A stretch of DNA of 64,000 nucleotides, from assembly GCA_963668545.1 (NCBI GenBank), contig OY764868.1:2480001-2544000 (forward strand), written 5' to 3'. Each line of letters starts with the position of its first letter. Positions within the stretch are counted from its first letter, which is position 1. Position numbers and translations under genes: made by a program. Under the pieces are notes generated by a model. That model worked only from the letters and a program-made list of their open reading frames with translations. It made no database searches and had not been told where the DNA came from. The DNA comes from G963662265 sp963668545. GTDB taxonomy: Bacteria > Spirochaetota > Spirochaetia > CADAEX01. Shown here in pieces: positions 43,863 to 51,828 of the stretch.

Positions 43863-45407
43863 TTATCCCCTGCTTTCAACTTCCACACTGAGCCATTTTC
43901 TGGAAAGCCAGCCCGCTGTCAGTATCAGGGCATGGAAAACCTGGTAGAGAGCAAAGCTCAGCCATCCCCAGTATATTCCAAGGTCAAGGACCTTTATACA
44001 GAGCCATGTCATGAAAAGTATGAAAATCATGTTGGTTGTAAACTCTGAAAAGAGGACAAATTTACTCCATCCGATTCCTGAAAAAATTATTTCAAAAGTA
44101 TAGCCGAATACTTCCACAAAAAAGAACAGGGCAAAGAAACGGAGTGCCCTGACTGTAATCATTGCTGTTTCATGGTCCCTGGTAAAAGCACTGGCAATAT
44201 ACTGAGGCACTGTCAGTACAGCAGCTACTACTGCAAGCCCTATAACAAGACCAATAAAGGCACAGTCCTTTACAACCTGCAGAGCCCTGTCCCTGTCATC
44301 AGCTCCCAGAAAATTACCGGTCAGGATACCTCCCGCCCTTGCAAATCCCCCAACAATTGTCTTGTTGACTCTGAATACACTGAAAATAATATGAGTGGAA
44401 GCAAGGTATGCAGTTCCGATTATTCCGATAAACGATTCATATACAAGGAATACTGTAAGTGCAATAATATTCTGAACAGCTATGGGAAAGGAAATTCTCG
44501 CAATATCTTTTACAAGCCTAAGTTCCATTCCCCTGAAATTAAAAATCCGGTATGCAATCAGTTTTTTCTCATGAAGAAGATATATAATGAGGTACAGGGT
44601 CCCTATAATTTCTGCAAGAACTGTTCCCAGCGCCGCGCCCTCTACTCCCATTCGGGGAAATCCGAATGAACCGAATATAAAAATATAATTGAAAAAAATA
44701 TTCAGTATATTTGACCCTATTGTCACAACCATGATCTGGAATGTCATGTTTATTCCTGCAAGAAATCCTGAAATAACAACACCTAGACCGGCAATCGGGA
44801 AAGCCCATCTTAAAAGATTTGTATAGTCAAGTGCAGGGGGAAGAAGCTGTTTTTCGTCTATCAGCAGATTGAGAATAAAACTGCTTGCAAAAGAGAAAAC
44901 AAAAGCTCCAAGACCGGCACAGATACCTGCCGCGAATCCGCTTGTAAGCACTTTTCCTGTAAAAGCCTCTGGAGAGAGGGAATTATCCCTCTTTTTCAAA
45001 ACGCCTATGTTATCTACCCTGCCCCGTTCGGCAGCATGCATTCTTTCCCCGTCAGACTCCGGAATACAGCAGATATTATCTGCCTCAACAGCACATTCAT
45101 GAATAACCGACCTGAGATCAGAACCGGTAACTTCTTCAGGATCTGCTCCGCTTTCGGCAAGGGACAGGTTCTGTCTTCCGAATCTTCTTGATGCTAGTGC
45201 CTGAACACCGCTTGTCAGGGGCCATATAAATGTGAGAAGGACATGACAGTAGAGCCCGGCTATGGCTATTGAAGCAAGTTCAGCAGTCCCCAGCCTTCCC
45301 ACCATAACTGTATCTGCCAGCTGCAGAAGATACCTTGAAAAGTTGCCTGCAAATAGAGGTATGCCGAGCAGAAGAATCTTTTTGAAATCACCTTTTTTCC
45401 GAATCAT
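43863..45407 (-). CDS. MATE-family efflux transporter with a large loop insertion
   Basis: 514 residues from ATG 45407. Twelve membrane helices in the MATE arrangement (LLGIPLFAGNFSRYLLQLAD, MVGRLGTAELASIAIAGLY, then LTSGVQALASRRFGRQ). After the second helix, residues about 85-145 form a charged, Cys-containing insertion (DLRSVIHECAVEADNICCIP) that standard MATE proteins lack. It exports drugs or metabolites using Na or H gradients. The substrate is unknown. The upstream 23 codons (to 45476) are not expected to be translated. Confidence 0.92.
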   Translation of the reverse strand: MIRKKGDFKKILLLGIPLFAGNFSRYLLQLADTVMVGRLGTAELASIAIAGLYCHVLLTFIWPLTSGVQALASRRFGRQNLSLAESGADPEEVTGSDLRSVIHECAVEADNICCIPESDGERMHAAERGRVDNIGVLKKRDNSLSPEAFTGKVLTSGFAAGICAGLGAFVFSFASSFILNLLIDEKQLLPPALDYTNLLRWAFPIAGLGVVISGFLAGINMTFQIMVVTIGSNILNIFFNYIFIFGSFGFPRMGVEGAALGTVLAEIIGTLYLIIYLLHEKKLIAYRIFNFRGMELRLVKDIARISFPIAVQNIIALTVFLVYESFIGIIGTAYLASTHIIFSVFRVNKTIVGGFARAGGILTGNFLGADDRDRALQVVKDCAFIGLVIGLAVVAAVLTVPQYIASAFTRDHETAMITVRALRFFALFFFVEVFGYTFEIIFSGIGWSKFVLFSEFTTNMIFILFMTWLCIKVLDLGIYWGWLSFALYQVFHALILTAGWLSRKWLSVEVESRG

Positions 45408-45490
45408 GAAATCCAATATATACCGGAGTTTACAATTGCACAATATAAGCATCTTCAACTGTAAAGATAAAAACAATGCTCTTGAATTTA

Positions 45491-45499
45491 TGCTATAAT
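45491..45499 (+). promoter_or_regulatory. Extended -10 promoter of the fRMsr gene (leaderless)
   Basis: TG-C-TATAAT (45491-45499) is an extended -10 box; the ATG at 45506 follows 6 nt later and no ribosome site intervenes. Confidence 0.55.
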
Positions 45500-45505
45500 T
45501 CCTGC

Positions 45506-45982
45506 ATGAAAAATGATGAATCTGTTTACAGTGAAATAATTCCTGTTATAAAGGAACTGTCTGAAGAGGGGCTTCCTGCCTTGTCTGTGCTTGCAAATAC
45601 TGCAGCAATTCTCTACAGCAGCTTTGAAAAAATCAGCTGGGCAGGGTTTTACCTGCTTAAGGGAAACACTCTGTATCTGGGTCCGTTTCAGGGGAAACCG
45701 GCCTGCACAAAAATAGATATCAACAGAGGTGTCTGCGGGAAAGCTGCCAGAGAAAGAAAAACAGTTATTGTTGAGGATGTTGACCTTTTCCCGGGGCATA
45801 TAGCATGTGATTCAGATTCAAGGAGCGAGATAGTAGTTCCGCTTATCTGCAATAATGAACTTGCCGGAGTTATTGATATTGACAGTCACAGTTATTCATC
45901 CTTCGGAGAAACTGACAGAAAATATCTTGAAGAGATTGCAGCTCTTCTCAGGGCAGGGAACAACTGCAATCCGCTTTTTTAA
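45506..45982 (+). CDS. msrC: Free methionine-(R)-sulfoxide reductase (GAF-type)
   Basis: 158 residues, GAF fold. Reduces free methionine-R-sulfoxide with thioredoxin or glutaredoxin. The three redox cysteines are in GKPACTKI (Cys67), RGVCGKAA (Cys77) and FPGHIACDSDSRSEIVVPL (Cys101), the family signature. Length and motifs match E. coli MsrC. Start ATG 45506; an upstream frame from 45476 lacks support. Tail overlaps hydE by 4 bp. Oxidative-stress repair fits the peroxiredoxin elsewhere in the window. Confidence 0.93.
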   Translation: MKNDESVYSEIIPVIKELSEEGLPALSVLANTAAILYSSFEKISWAGFYLLKGNTLYLGPFQGKPACTKIDINRGVCGKAARERKTVIVEDVDLFPGHIACDSDSRSEIVVPLICNNELAGVIDIDSHSYSSFGETDRKYLEEIAALLRAGNNCNPLF

Positions 45983-46998
45983 TCCCCGGCAGCCGGAGAG
46001 GAATGCTCCTTTAAAAACTTTATGGAATCACCCCTTTCATTGAAAAGAGCTTTGTAACCAAGCTTTTCAAGTTCATCAGCAACAGAGGAGAATGAGGACA
46101 GGTTCCTGTCGACCTTTCCCTTTCTTGTATAGAGGTTGTAATCAGCCTGAATATCAGGGGGGGTAAGGTTTGGCATAAGTACATTGGCACCTGCCTCGAG
46201 AGAGAGGGCCCTCACCCCTGTCTGAAGAGCATCCATTGCAGTAGTTGCAGCAATATTTACATCAGGCATCATTATTCTCATCCTGGCATATATTGAAAGC
46301 AGTGTCTCGGGGGACGGAGATGATGCCTTTTCAAGGGGTGTTCCCGGAGCAGGGATAAAAGGCCCCACTCCGATCATGTGAACACCGAGAGTTTTAAGAA
46401 GCTCAAGATTTCTCTCTGTATCTCCCTCCTCTTCCCCGGGAAGGCCAGCCATGAAGCCGGACCCGAGTTCAAATCCGGCTTTTCTGATATTGTCTATGTC
46501 CTGAAGCCTCTTCTTCAATGTTTCACCAGGGTGGAGGTCCTGATAAAGCTTTTCATTGGAAGTTTCAAACCGGATCAGAAAACGGTCAGCTCCGGATGAT
46601 TTCAGGTCACAGTATTCACCATAGCTTTTCTCCCCTATCGAAAGGGTTACAGCAGATTCCGGGTCATGCTTCTTGATTCTCTCAATAACCCTGCATAAAT
46701 ATTCTGTTGTAATTACAGGGTCTTCCCCCCCCTGAAGAACAACAGTTTTAATACCGTTTTTTATATGATTCTCAGCAATTCCTGCAATATCATCCTCTGA
46801 AAGCCTGTACCTGTTGATACCTCTCATGCCGCTCCTGATTCCGCAGTAAGTGCAGTTTTTCCGGCAGATGTTTGAATATTCAATAATACCTCTTATATAG
46901 ATACCTCTGCCGTATACAGAATCAGTAATCTTTCTGGCTTCCCTGATAAGTTCAGCAGTTTTTTCTGAAAGTTCAATGCTGCGGTATATGTTTTTCAA
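45979..46998 (-). CDS. hydE: [FeFe] hydrogenase maturase HydE
   Basis: 339-residue radical SAM enzyme that helps build the dithiomethylamine/Fe subcluster of the H-cluster. The SAM-cluster motif is YSNICRKNCTYCGIRSG (C45-x3-C49-x2-C52), with YIRGIIEYSN before it, and SGFMAGLPGEEEGDTERNLE further on. Starts at TTG 46998 with GGAGAAG six nt upstream. Overlaps the preceding 90-residue frame by 26 bp. HydG is encoded upstream; HydF and the hydrogenase itself are outside the window. Confidence 0.92.
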   Translation of the reverse strand: MKNIYRSIELSEKTAELIREARKITDSVYGRGIYIRGIIEYSNICRKNCTYCGIRSGMRGINRYRLSEDDIAGIAENHIKNGIKTVVLQGGEDPVITTEYLCRVIERIKKHDPESAVTLSIGEKSYGEYCDLKSSGADRFLIRFETSNEKLYQDLHPGETLKKRLQDIDNIRKAGFELGSGFMAGLPGEEEGDTERNLELLKTLGVHMIGVGPFIPAPGTPLEKASSPSPETLLSIYARMRIMMPDVNIAATTAMDALQTGVRALSLEAGANVLMPNLTPPDIQADYNLYTRKGKVDRNLSSFSSVADELEKLGYKALFNERGDSIKFLKEHSSPAAGD

Positions 46999-47245
46999 TT
47001 ACTTCTCCAGTCTCCTTTAATAACGACAGTTCCCCATCACTGAAAACACCTGATTCTCTCTGCGCAAGAAGTTTATAGCTCTTTCCTGCTGCTGTCTCGG
47101 TTATATCCTCAATAAGCGGATAATCAGGAGTTCTGCCGCACACATAAGAATAACGTTTCCCGATAACCTTTACCAGCCATAAAGAGCAGCTGCAGAGAAC
47201 AGAGCTTTGTTCAAGGATTCCCTCAATTTTTTTCCTGTCTTCCAC
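46973..47245 (-). CDS. Unknown small protein between hydG and hydE
   Basis: 90 residues from GTG 47245, which has GGGAGGA ahead. Reads MEDRKKIEGILEQSSVLCSC, then SLWLVKVIGKRYSYVCGRTP and EITETAAGKSYKLLAQRESG-like sequence with KETGEVIEKHIPQH at the end. Two Cys pairs (SVLCSCS, YVCGR) are close to the N-terminus and may bind metal. Its position, with overlaps on both sides, places it in the hydrogenase maturation operon. No family recognised. Confidence 0.6.
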   Translation of the reverse strand: MEDRKKIEGILEQSSVLCSCSLWLVKVIGKRYSYVCGRTPDYPLIEDITETAAGKSYKLLAQRESGVFSDGELSLLKETGEVIEKHIPQH

Positions 47246-47256
47246 AGAGTCCTCCC

Positions 47257-48726
47257 TTAAACCCTCAGGTCCCTCTCCCCGTTTTCAATCCTTTCGAGAT
47301 ATTCCTTTATTTTAGGTTTAATATATTCATTAAGCTTTTCAAACTCTTTTTCAAGAAGCCGGTTTCCCTTTTCCAGAGTCTCTTCTCCAGCATAGTCAAG
47401 AAGGTATTCCTTGAAAGTAAGCACCGCATTGGGCATGCAGAAAGCATGAACTTTTCCGCATTTTGCAACATCCATGAATGACTCTCCTGTCCTTCCGCAT
47501 CTGTATCCTGCTGTGCAGAATGATGTCAGATAGCCTTCATCTGCCAGGTCTGCGACCAGTTCATCCAGGCTTCTTGTATCTCCCAGTTCAAACTGCTGCT
47601 TCTCTAGGTCCTGGCACTCACCCGATTCACTCTCATGGTATGCTCCGATTCCTATTCTGGATGATGCATCACCCTGTGTGCATCCGACATTGAAAACCTC
47701 TTTCCGTATTTCAGGTTTTTCCCTTGCTGTTATAATCATTCCTGTATAGGGCACACTGAGCCTCAGGACGGCAACAAGCCTTTTAAACTCATCATCAGAT
47801 ACCCTGTATTTTTCCGCCCCGGGGAGAGACATCCCCGATGCCGCCTCAATTCTGGGGAAGGAAATTGTGTGGGGTCCGATACCCCCGAACTGCTTCTCAA
47901 GATCAAGTGTATGATAAAGAAGTGACATCACCTCGAACTTCCAGTCATAAAGACCGAATAGTGCACCCATTCCCACATCATCTATTCCTGCCTCCATGGC
48001 CCTGTGAAGTGCATAAAGTCTCCACCTGTAATTGCTTTTTATCCCTGAGGGATGGACCTGGGAATACCTGTCATGTGAATAGGTTTCCTGGAAAACCTGA
48101 AATGTTCCTATTCCCACATCATGAAGCTTCCTGAGCTTTCCGATTTCCATGGGAGCAGCATTGATATTGACCCTTCTTATCTCTCCGTTATCTACCTTTG
48201 TCTCATAAACAGTTTTAACAGTATCGACTATATAATCAGCATCAGATGAAGGATGTTCTCCATAGACCATTATAAGCCTCTTGTGCCCCGCTCTTTCAAG
48301 GGCCTCCGCCTCTTTCCTGATTTCATCCATTTCAAGCCTTCTTCTTCTTTCACTGCTGTTTTCCGAGCGGAAACCGCAGTAAAGGCAGTTATTTACACAA
48401 TGGTTTGAACAGTAAAGGGGGGCAAAAGTTACAATCCTTGTACCGTAAACCTTCTGCTTTACCCTGAGACCTGTTTCAAACATTTCAGAAAGCAGTTCAG
48501 GATCTGCAACATCAAGAAGTGCTGCTGTTTCTTCAGGCTCCAGTGTCTGAAGATCACAGGATTTTGCAAGGATCTCCCTGATTCTTGACTTTTCAGGGTT
48601 ACGATTTTCCTCTATCTGTTTTTTTATTAAAGTGTCATCGATAAAATCTTTTCCATTGATAAGATATCTGTCAATTTCTTCCTGTTTTATCACATTACGG
48701 ACCCACGGGCTGACTGCTGTTTTCAT
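47257..48726 (-). CDS. hydG: [FeFe] hydrogenase maturase HydG
   Basis: 489-residue radical SAM tyrosine lyase, making CO and CN ligands of the H-cluster. SAM-cluster motif LYCSNHCVNNCLYCGFRSEN (C110-x3-C114-x2-C117). The C-terminal auxiliary cluster is in CTAGYRCGRTGESFMDVAKC, the HydG-specific cysteines that distinguish it from ThiH. Length is normal. GGAGTAAG precedes the ATG. First gene of the hydG-orf-hydE unit. Confidence 0.95.
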   Translation of the reverse strand: MKTAVSPWVRNVIKQEEIDRYLINGKDFIDDTLIKKQIEENRNPEKSRIREILAKSCDLQTLEPEETAALLDVADPELLSEMFETGLRVKQKVYGTRIVTFAPLYCSNHCVNNCLYCGFRSENSSERRRRLEMDEIRKEAEALERAGHKRLIMVYGEHPSSDADYIVDTVKTVYETKVDNGEIRRVNINAAPMEIGKLRKLHDVGIGTFQVFQETYSHDRYSQVHPSGIKSNYRWRLYALHRAMEAGIDDVGMGALFGLYDWKFEVMSLLYHTLDLEKQFGGIGPHTISFPRIEAASGMSLPGAEKYRVSDDEFKRLVAVLRLSVPYTGMIITAREKPEIRKEVFNVGCTQGDASSRIGIGAYHESESGECQDLEKQQFELGDTRSLDELVADLADEGYLTSFCTAGYRCGRTGESFMDVAKCGKVHAFCMPNAVLTFKEYLLDYAGEETLEKGNRLLEKEFEKLNEYIKPKIKEYLERIENGERDLRV

Positions 48727-48876
48727 TCCTTACTCCTTTTATTTTCTTACAGGGTTATTATGCGCCATTGCACTGTCGCAAAGCATTATAAAGAGACTTG
48801 TCTCCTGGCCTGGAATTTGACAGTGCGGATACGCTTCAGTATCAATTAAAATCGCCTGATCTTACTGATAGTCTGA

Positions 48877-49131
48877 TTATTTTTTACTGATACCTGATTT
48901 TACAGTTACACCGGGGATACTTCCCAGCTTTCCTGTCAGAGAACCGATCTGGTCAGTTGTTGCATGAAGTATCAGTGTGATTATTGAAAGGTTGTCATCT
49001 CCTATATGGGGAAGCCCCATACGCCCGAGAATACAGGACGAATAATCCGACAGGATATCCTGTATCTTTTTGACATTCCCTTCCTTTTTCTCAACAAAAA
49101 TACCTGCAAAACCGTACCTTTTTTCCTCCAT
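48877..49131 (-). CDS. TM1266-like iron-only hydrogenase regulator (ACT fold)
   Basis: 84 residues from ATG 49131, with AAGGAG upstream. MEEKRYGFAGIFVEKKEGNV, KKIQDILSDYSSCILGRMGL, then HIGDDNLSIITLILHATTDQ and GSLTGKLGSIPGVTVKSGIS match the short ACT-like family found in [FeFe]-hydrogenase clusters (TM1266). It is thought to be a regulator or nickel/metal-binding modulator. Just upstream of hydG in the same direction, which supports the assignment. Confidence 0.82.
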   Translation of the reverse strand: MEEKRYGFAGIFVEKKEGNVKKIQDILSDYSSCILGRMGLPHIGDDNLSIITLILHATTDQIGSLTGKLGSIPGVTVKSGISKK

Positions 49132-49137
49132 AAACAA

Positions 49138-49577
49138 ACTCCTTTTCTTGATTTACAGGGGATTTGCAAAACAATGCTTTTCCCGTGCAGGAATTCTGAG
49201 GAAGATGGTTTTTATTTGCTGAATAAAAGAAGTGCGGCAGAATCTGCTTATATTAAATCATTAACAGATATGTGCTTAAACTCCTTGGGTCAGCTTCACT
49301 GAAGCAGTAACACTTCATTGCTGTTTTCCGGTTTTTATAAAAACCGGAATAAAAAACCTTCCGTCAGAGACATCACTATAGTAACTGTCATTATTCATGA
49401 TGTCAATATTTTTTTATCTATTTAAACGCATGTTATGAGGCTTAACAGCGGACATTAAGAACATAAGCATGAACTTAAAGTTCTTAATGTCCGTTCATTG
49501 ATAAGAATAAATATTTCTAATTAATTGAATTCAGGTTTATAATTTTATTAATCTCTTCAAACAGGCGGTTAATAAAA
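49138..49577. promoter_or_regulatory. Intergenic region with two perfect inverted repeats
   Basis: A 24-bp palindrome at 49326-49349 (arms TTCCGGTTTTTA and TAAAAACCGGAA) and a 14-bp inverted repeat CGGACATTAAGAAC (49449-49462)/GTTCTTAATGTCCG (49480-49493) with 17-nt loop lie between the divergent TM1266-like and chemoreceptor genes. The second is 85 bp before the chemoreceptor start and is a candidate operator. No gene seen. Confidence 0.5.
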
Positions 49578-51755
49578 ATGAAAAAATCATTGGTTTCGAG
49601 AATTTCATTGATAATTGGAATCTGTCTGCTTGTTTCTTTTTGTCTTTTTATTATAACAAGTTTTAATATCAGTAAAAGTTTTTATTCTAATCTCAAAGTA
49701 TCTGAAGTGAACAAGGAAATTACAATAAGTATCAATAAAATTAATGAATATACAAGACAAATGGAAAAAAAGGCAGAGGAGCTTGCAACCGGAGGAAAAC
49801 TTTTTTACAACCTGAAACGTGAAAACCCTGAGAATGATTTCCGGGCAAAAATTGTCAGCTATCTTATAGACAGCTACTATTCCATACCAGAGTCAATTGG
49901 GGGCGGAATCTGGTATGATGCATATGTATTTGATGAAAATGAAAGATTTTTCGGCCCTTATGTATACTGGGAAAACAGCAAGGTAATACATACATGGGAC
50001 CTCTCAGCTCCTGATTATGATTATCTGAATCAGGAATGGTATACAGATCCCCTCCCTTCCGACTGGAACAGGGACAGGGAAAGGGGTAAGGAATTCTACT
50101 GGTCAGCCCCATATGTTGATGAAGCAGGTACCCAGGCACTTATGATTACTGTTGCCGCGTTCATAAAAGACAATGCGGGAAAAATAATCGGGCTTACAAC
50201 AGTTGACTGGGTACTGGATGATCTTCTCTCTTTTGTAAAAGAGCTCAAGGTAACAGAGAACAGCCATACATTTCTTGTGGACAAGAACTCCTCTCTGTTT
50301 CTTGCCTATACCCTGGATGAAAACCGCACAATGAAATCTGCCGTAGATGTTGAATGGATTAAATCAATGCTGGACAGTAATATTGCAGAAAACAATTTAA
50401 GGAATTTTGAAGTTGACGGTGAAAAATATTTTATTTCCTGCAGGGAAACAGAAAGCGGAATGCTTTTCGGCATAATGGTGCCTGAAAGGGAAATATTCGC
50501 ACCTATCAAGAGCTTTACAATGGTTATAACACTCCTTTCAATCGCACTTGCAACATTAATTCTTGTTTTCAGTTATATAACAATTCTCAAGTTCATCAAA
50601 CCTATATCAAAAATAGGGATGAGACTTAATGAAATTGCAGAAGGCGACGGAGACCTTACACAGCGGCTTGATATCAAGTCAGATGATGAAATAGGGAGAG
50701 TTGCAGCACATTTCAATAATTTCACAGAAAAACTGAACAGGACAATGGCTGCTGTAAAAAATTCTTCAGAAGACCTCAATGAATCGGGTAAAGAGCTCAA
50801 GGCAAATATGGAAAGTACTGCAGTTGCTGTAAATGAAATTGCAGCTAATGTCAACTCATCCTCAAGGCTGTTCGACAACCAGGAAGCAAGCGCGAATGAG
50901 ACAGCCTCTGCTGTAGAGCAGATTTCCCGTGCGATGGAATCCCTCAACAAAATGATAGAAGACCAGTCTGCAAGCGTTACAGAATCATCTGCCTCTATCG
51001 AGGAAATGGTTGCAAATATCAACAATGTGAACAAGGTCTTCTCTGTTCTTGGTGAAAACTACAAGCAGCTTGTAGAGACATCCAACGAAGGTAAAAAGAA
51101 ACTGAACATTGTAAACAGCCAGGTAAATGAGATTTCAGTACAGTCTGCAAACCTCATGGAAACAAACCATGTAATAAGCGGTATTGCGGCCCAGACAAAC
51201 CTTCTTTCAATGAATGCTGCTATTGAGGCTGCCCATGCAGGGGAAGCAGGAAAGGGATTTGCTGTTGTTGCTGATGAAATCAGGAAACTTGCAGAAAACT
51301 CCGCATCACAGTCAAAAGAGATAGCCCAGAAGCTGGGGGCTGTTAAAGAGGTTATCGATTCGATAGTTGATTCATCACAGAAAGCTGAGGAGACATTTGA
51401 CCTTATAATGGACGTAGTAACAAATATAGACAACCTCAGGTATGAAGTTGAAAACTCAATGTCGGAACAGATAGAGGGATCAAAACAGATACTGGAAGCT
51501 ATTTCAAGCATCAATACAATAACAGAATCTGTAAGAAACGGTTCACTTGAGATGAACAACGGGGTAATGCAGATTACCCGGGAACTTGAAAATTTCAAGA
51601 GGACAAATGCGGAAGTATTCAACAGCTACAGGGAAATAACAAACGGCACAAATGATATAAACAAGTCAATAAACGGAGTTAAAAATATAGCAGACAACAC
51701 AAGCGAGGTTATTGAAAGCATCAACAGGGAACTGTCAAGATTCAGACTGAAATAA
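49578..51755 (+). CDS. Methyl-accepting chemotaxis protein with dCache-like sensor
   Basis: 725 residues. Membrane helix at about 9-30, periplasmic double-Cache-like sensor (DSYYSIPESIGGGIWYDAYV, WSAPYVDEAGTQALMITVAA, KDNAGKIIGLTTVDW), second helix at about 312-335, HAMP, then the signalling domain with NLLSMNAAIEAAHAGEAGKG and FAVVADEIRKLAENS, the conserved hairpin tip region. Long Ser/Asn-rich coiled coils flank it. It relays ligand binding to CheA. Ligand unknown; dCache sensors often bind amino acids. Monocistronic; ends in a terminator. Confidence 0.95.
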   Translation: MKKSLVSRISLIIGICLLVSFCLFIITSFNISKSFYSNLKVSEVNKEITISINKINEYTRQMEKKAEELATGGKLFYNLKRENPENDFRAKIVSYLIDSYYSIPESIGGGIWYDAYVFDENERFFGPYVYWENSKVIHTWDLSAPDYDYLNQEWYTDPLPSDWNRDRERGKEFYWSAPYVDEAGTQALMITVAAFIKDNAGKIIGLTTVDWVLDDLLSFVKELKVTENSHTFLVDKNSSLFLAYTLDENRTMKSAVDVEWIKSMLDSNIAENNLRNFEVDGEKYFISCRETESGMLFGIMVPEREIFAPIKSFTMVITLLSIALATLILVFSYITILKFIKPISKIGMRLNEIAEGDGDLTQRLDIKSDDEIGRVAAHFNNFTEKLNRTMAAVKNSSEDLNESGKELKANMESTAVAVNEIAANVNSSSRLFDNQEASANETASAVEQISRAMESLNKMIEDQSASVTESSASIEEMVANINNVNKVFSVLGENYKQLVETSNEGKKKLNIVNSQVNEISVQSANLMETNHVISGIAAQTNLLSMNAAIEAAHAGEAGKGFAVVADEIRKLAENSASQSKEIAQKLGAVKEVIDSIVDSSQKAEETFDLIMDVVTNIDNLRYEVENSMSEQIEGSKQILEAISSINTITESVRNGSLEMNNGVMQITRELENFKRTNAEVFNSYREITNGTNDINKSINGVKNIADNTSEVIESINRELSRFRLK

Positions 51756-51782
51756 AACCTCGAAAAGAATAACAAAAAACTG

Positions 51783-51827
51783 ACTGCAGCTTTATTTCGA
51801 TTAGGGGATAAAGGCTGCAGTTTTTTT
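51783..51827. terminator. Bidirectional terminator between chemoreceptor and GNAT-kinase genes
   Basis: ACTGCAGCTTTAT (51783-51795) pairs with ATAAAGGCTGCAGT (51808-51821) with one bulged base, then TTTTTTT. Confidence 0.85.
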
Positions 51828-51828
51828 A

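Noticed and set aside
48727..48876. GCACTGTC/GACAGTGC dyad upstream of hydG
   Set aside because: Only 8-bp arms spaced about 45 bp apart; could be an operator but not distinct from chance.
49006..49302. Plus-strand frame ending NSLGQLH before the 49326 palindrome
   Set aside because: Most of it is antisense to the TM1266-like gene; no start with ribosome site.
51059..51622. 187-codon minus-strand frame opposite the chemoreceptor signalling domain
   Set aside because: Shadow of the highly conserved coiled-coil region, with biased Ser/Ile/Phe composition.
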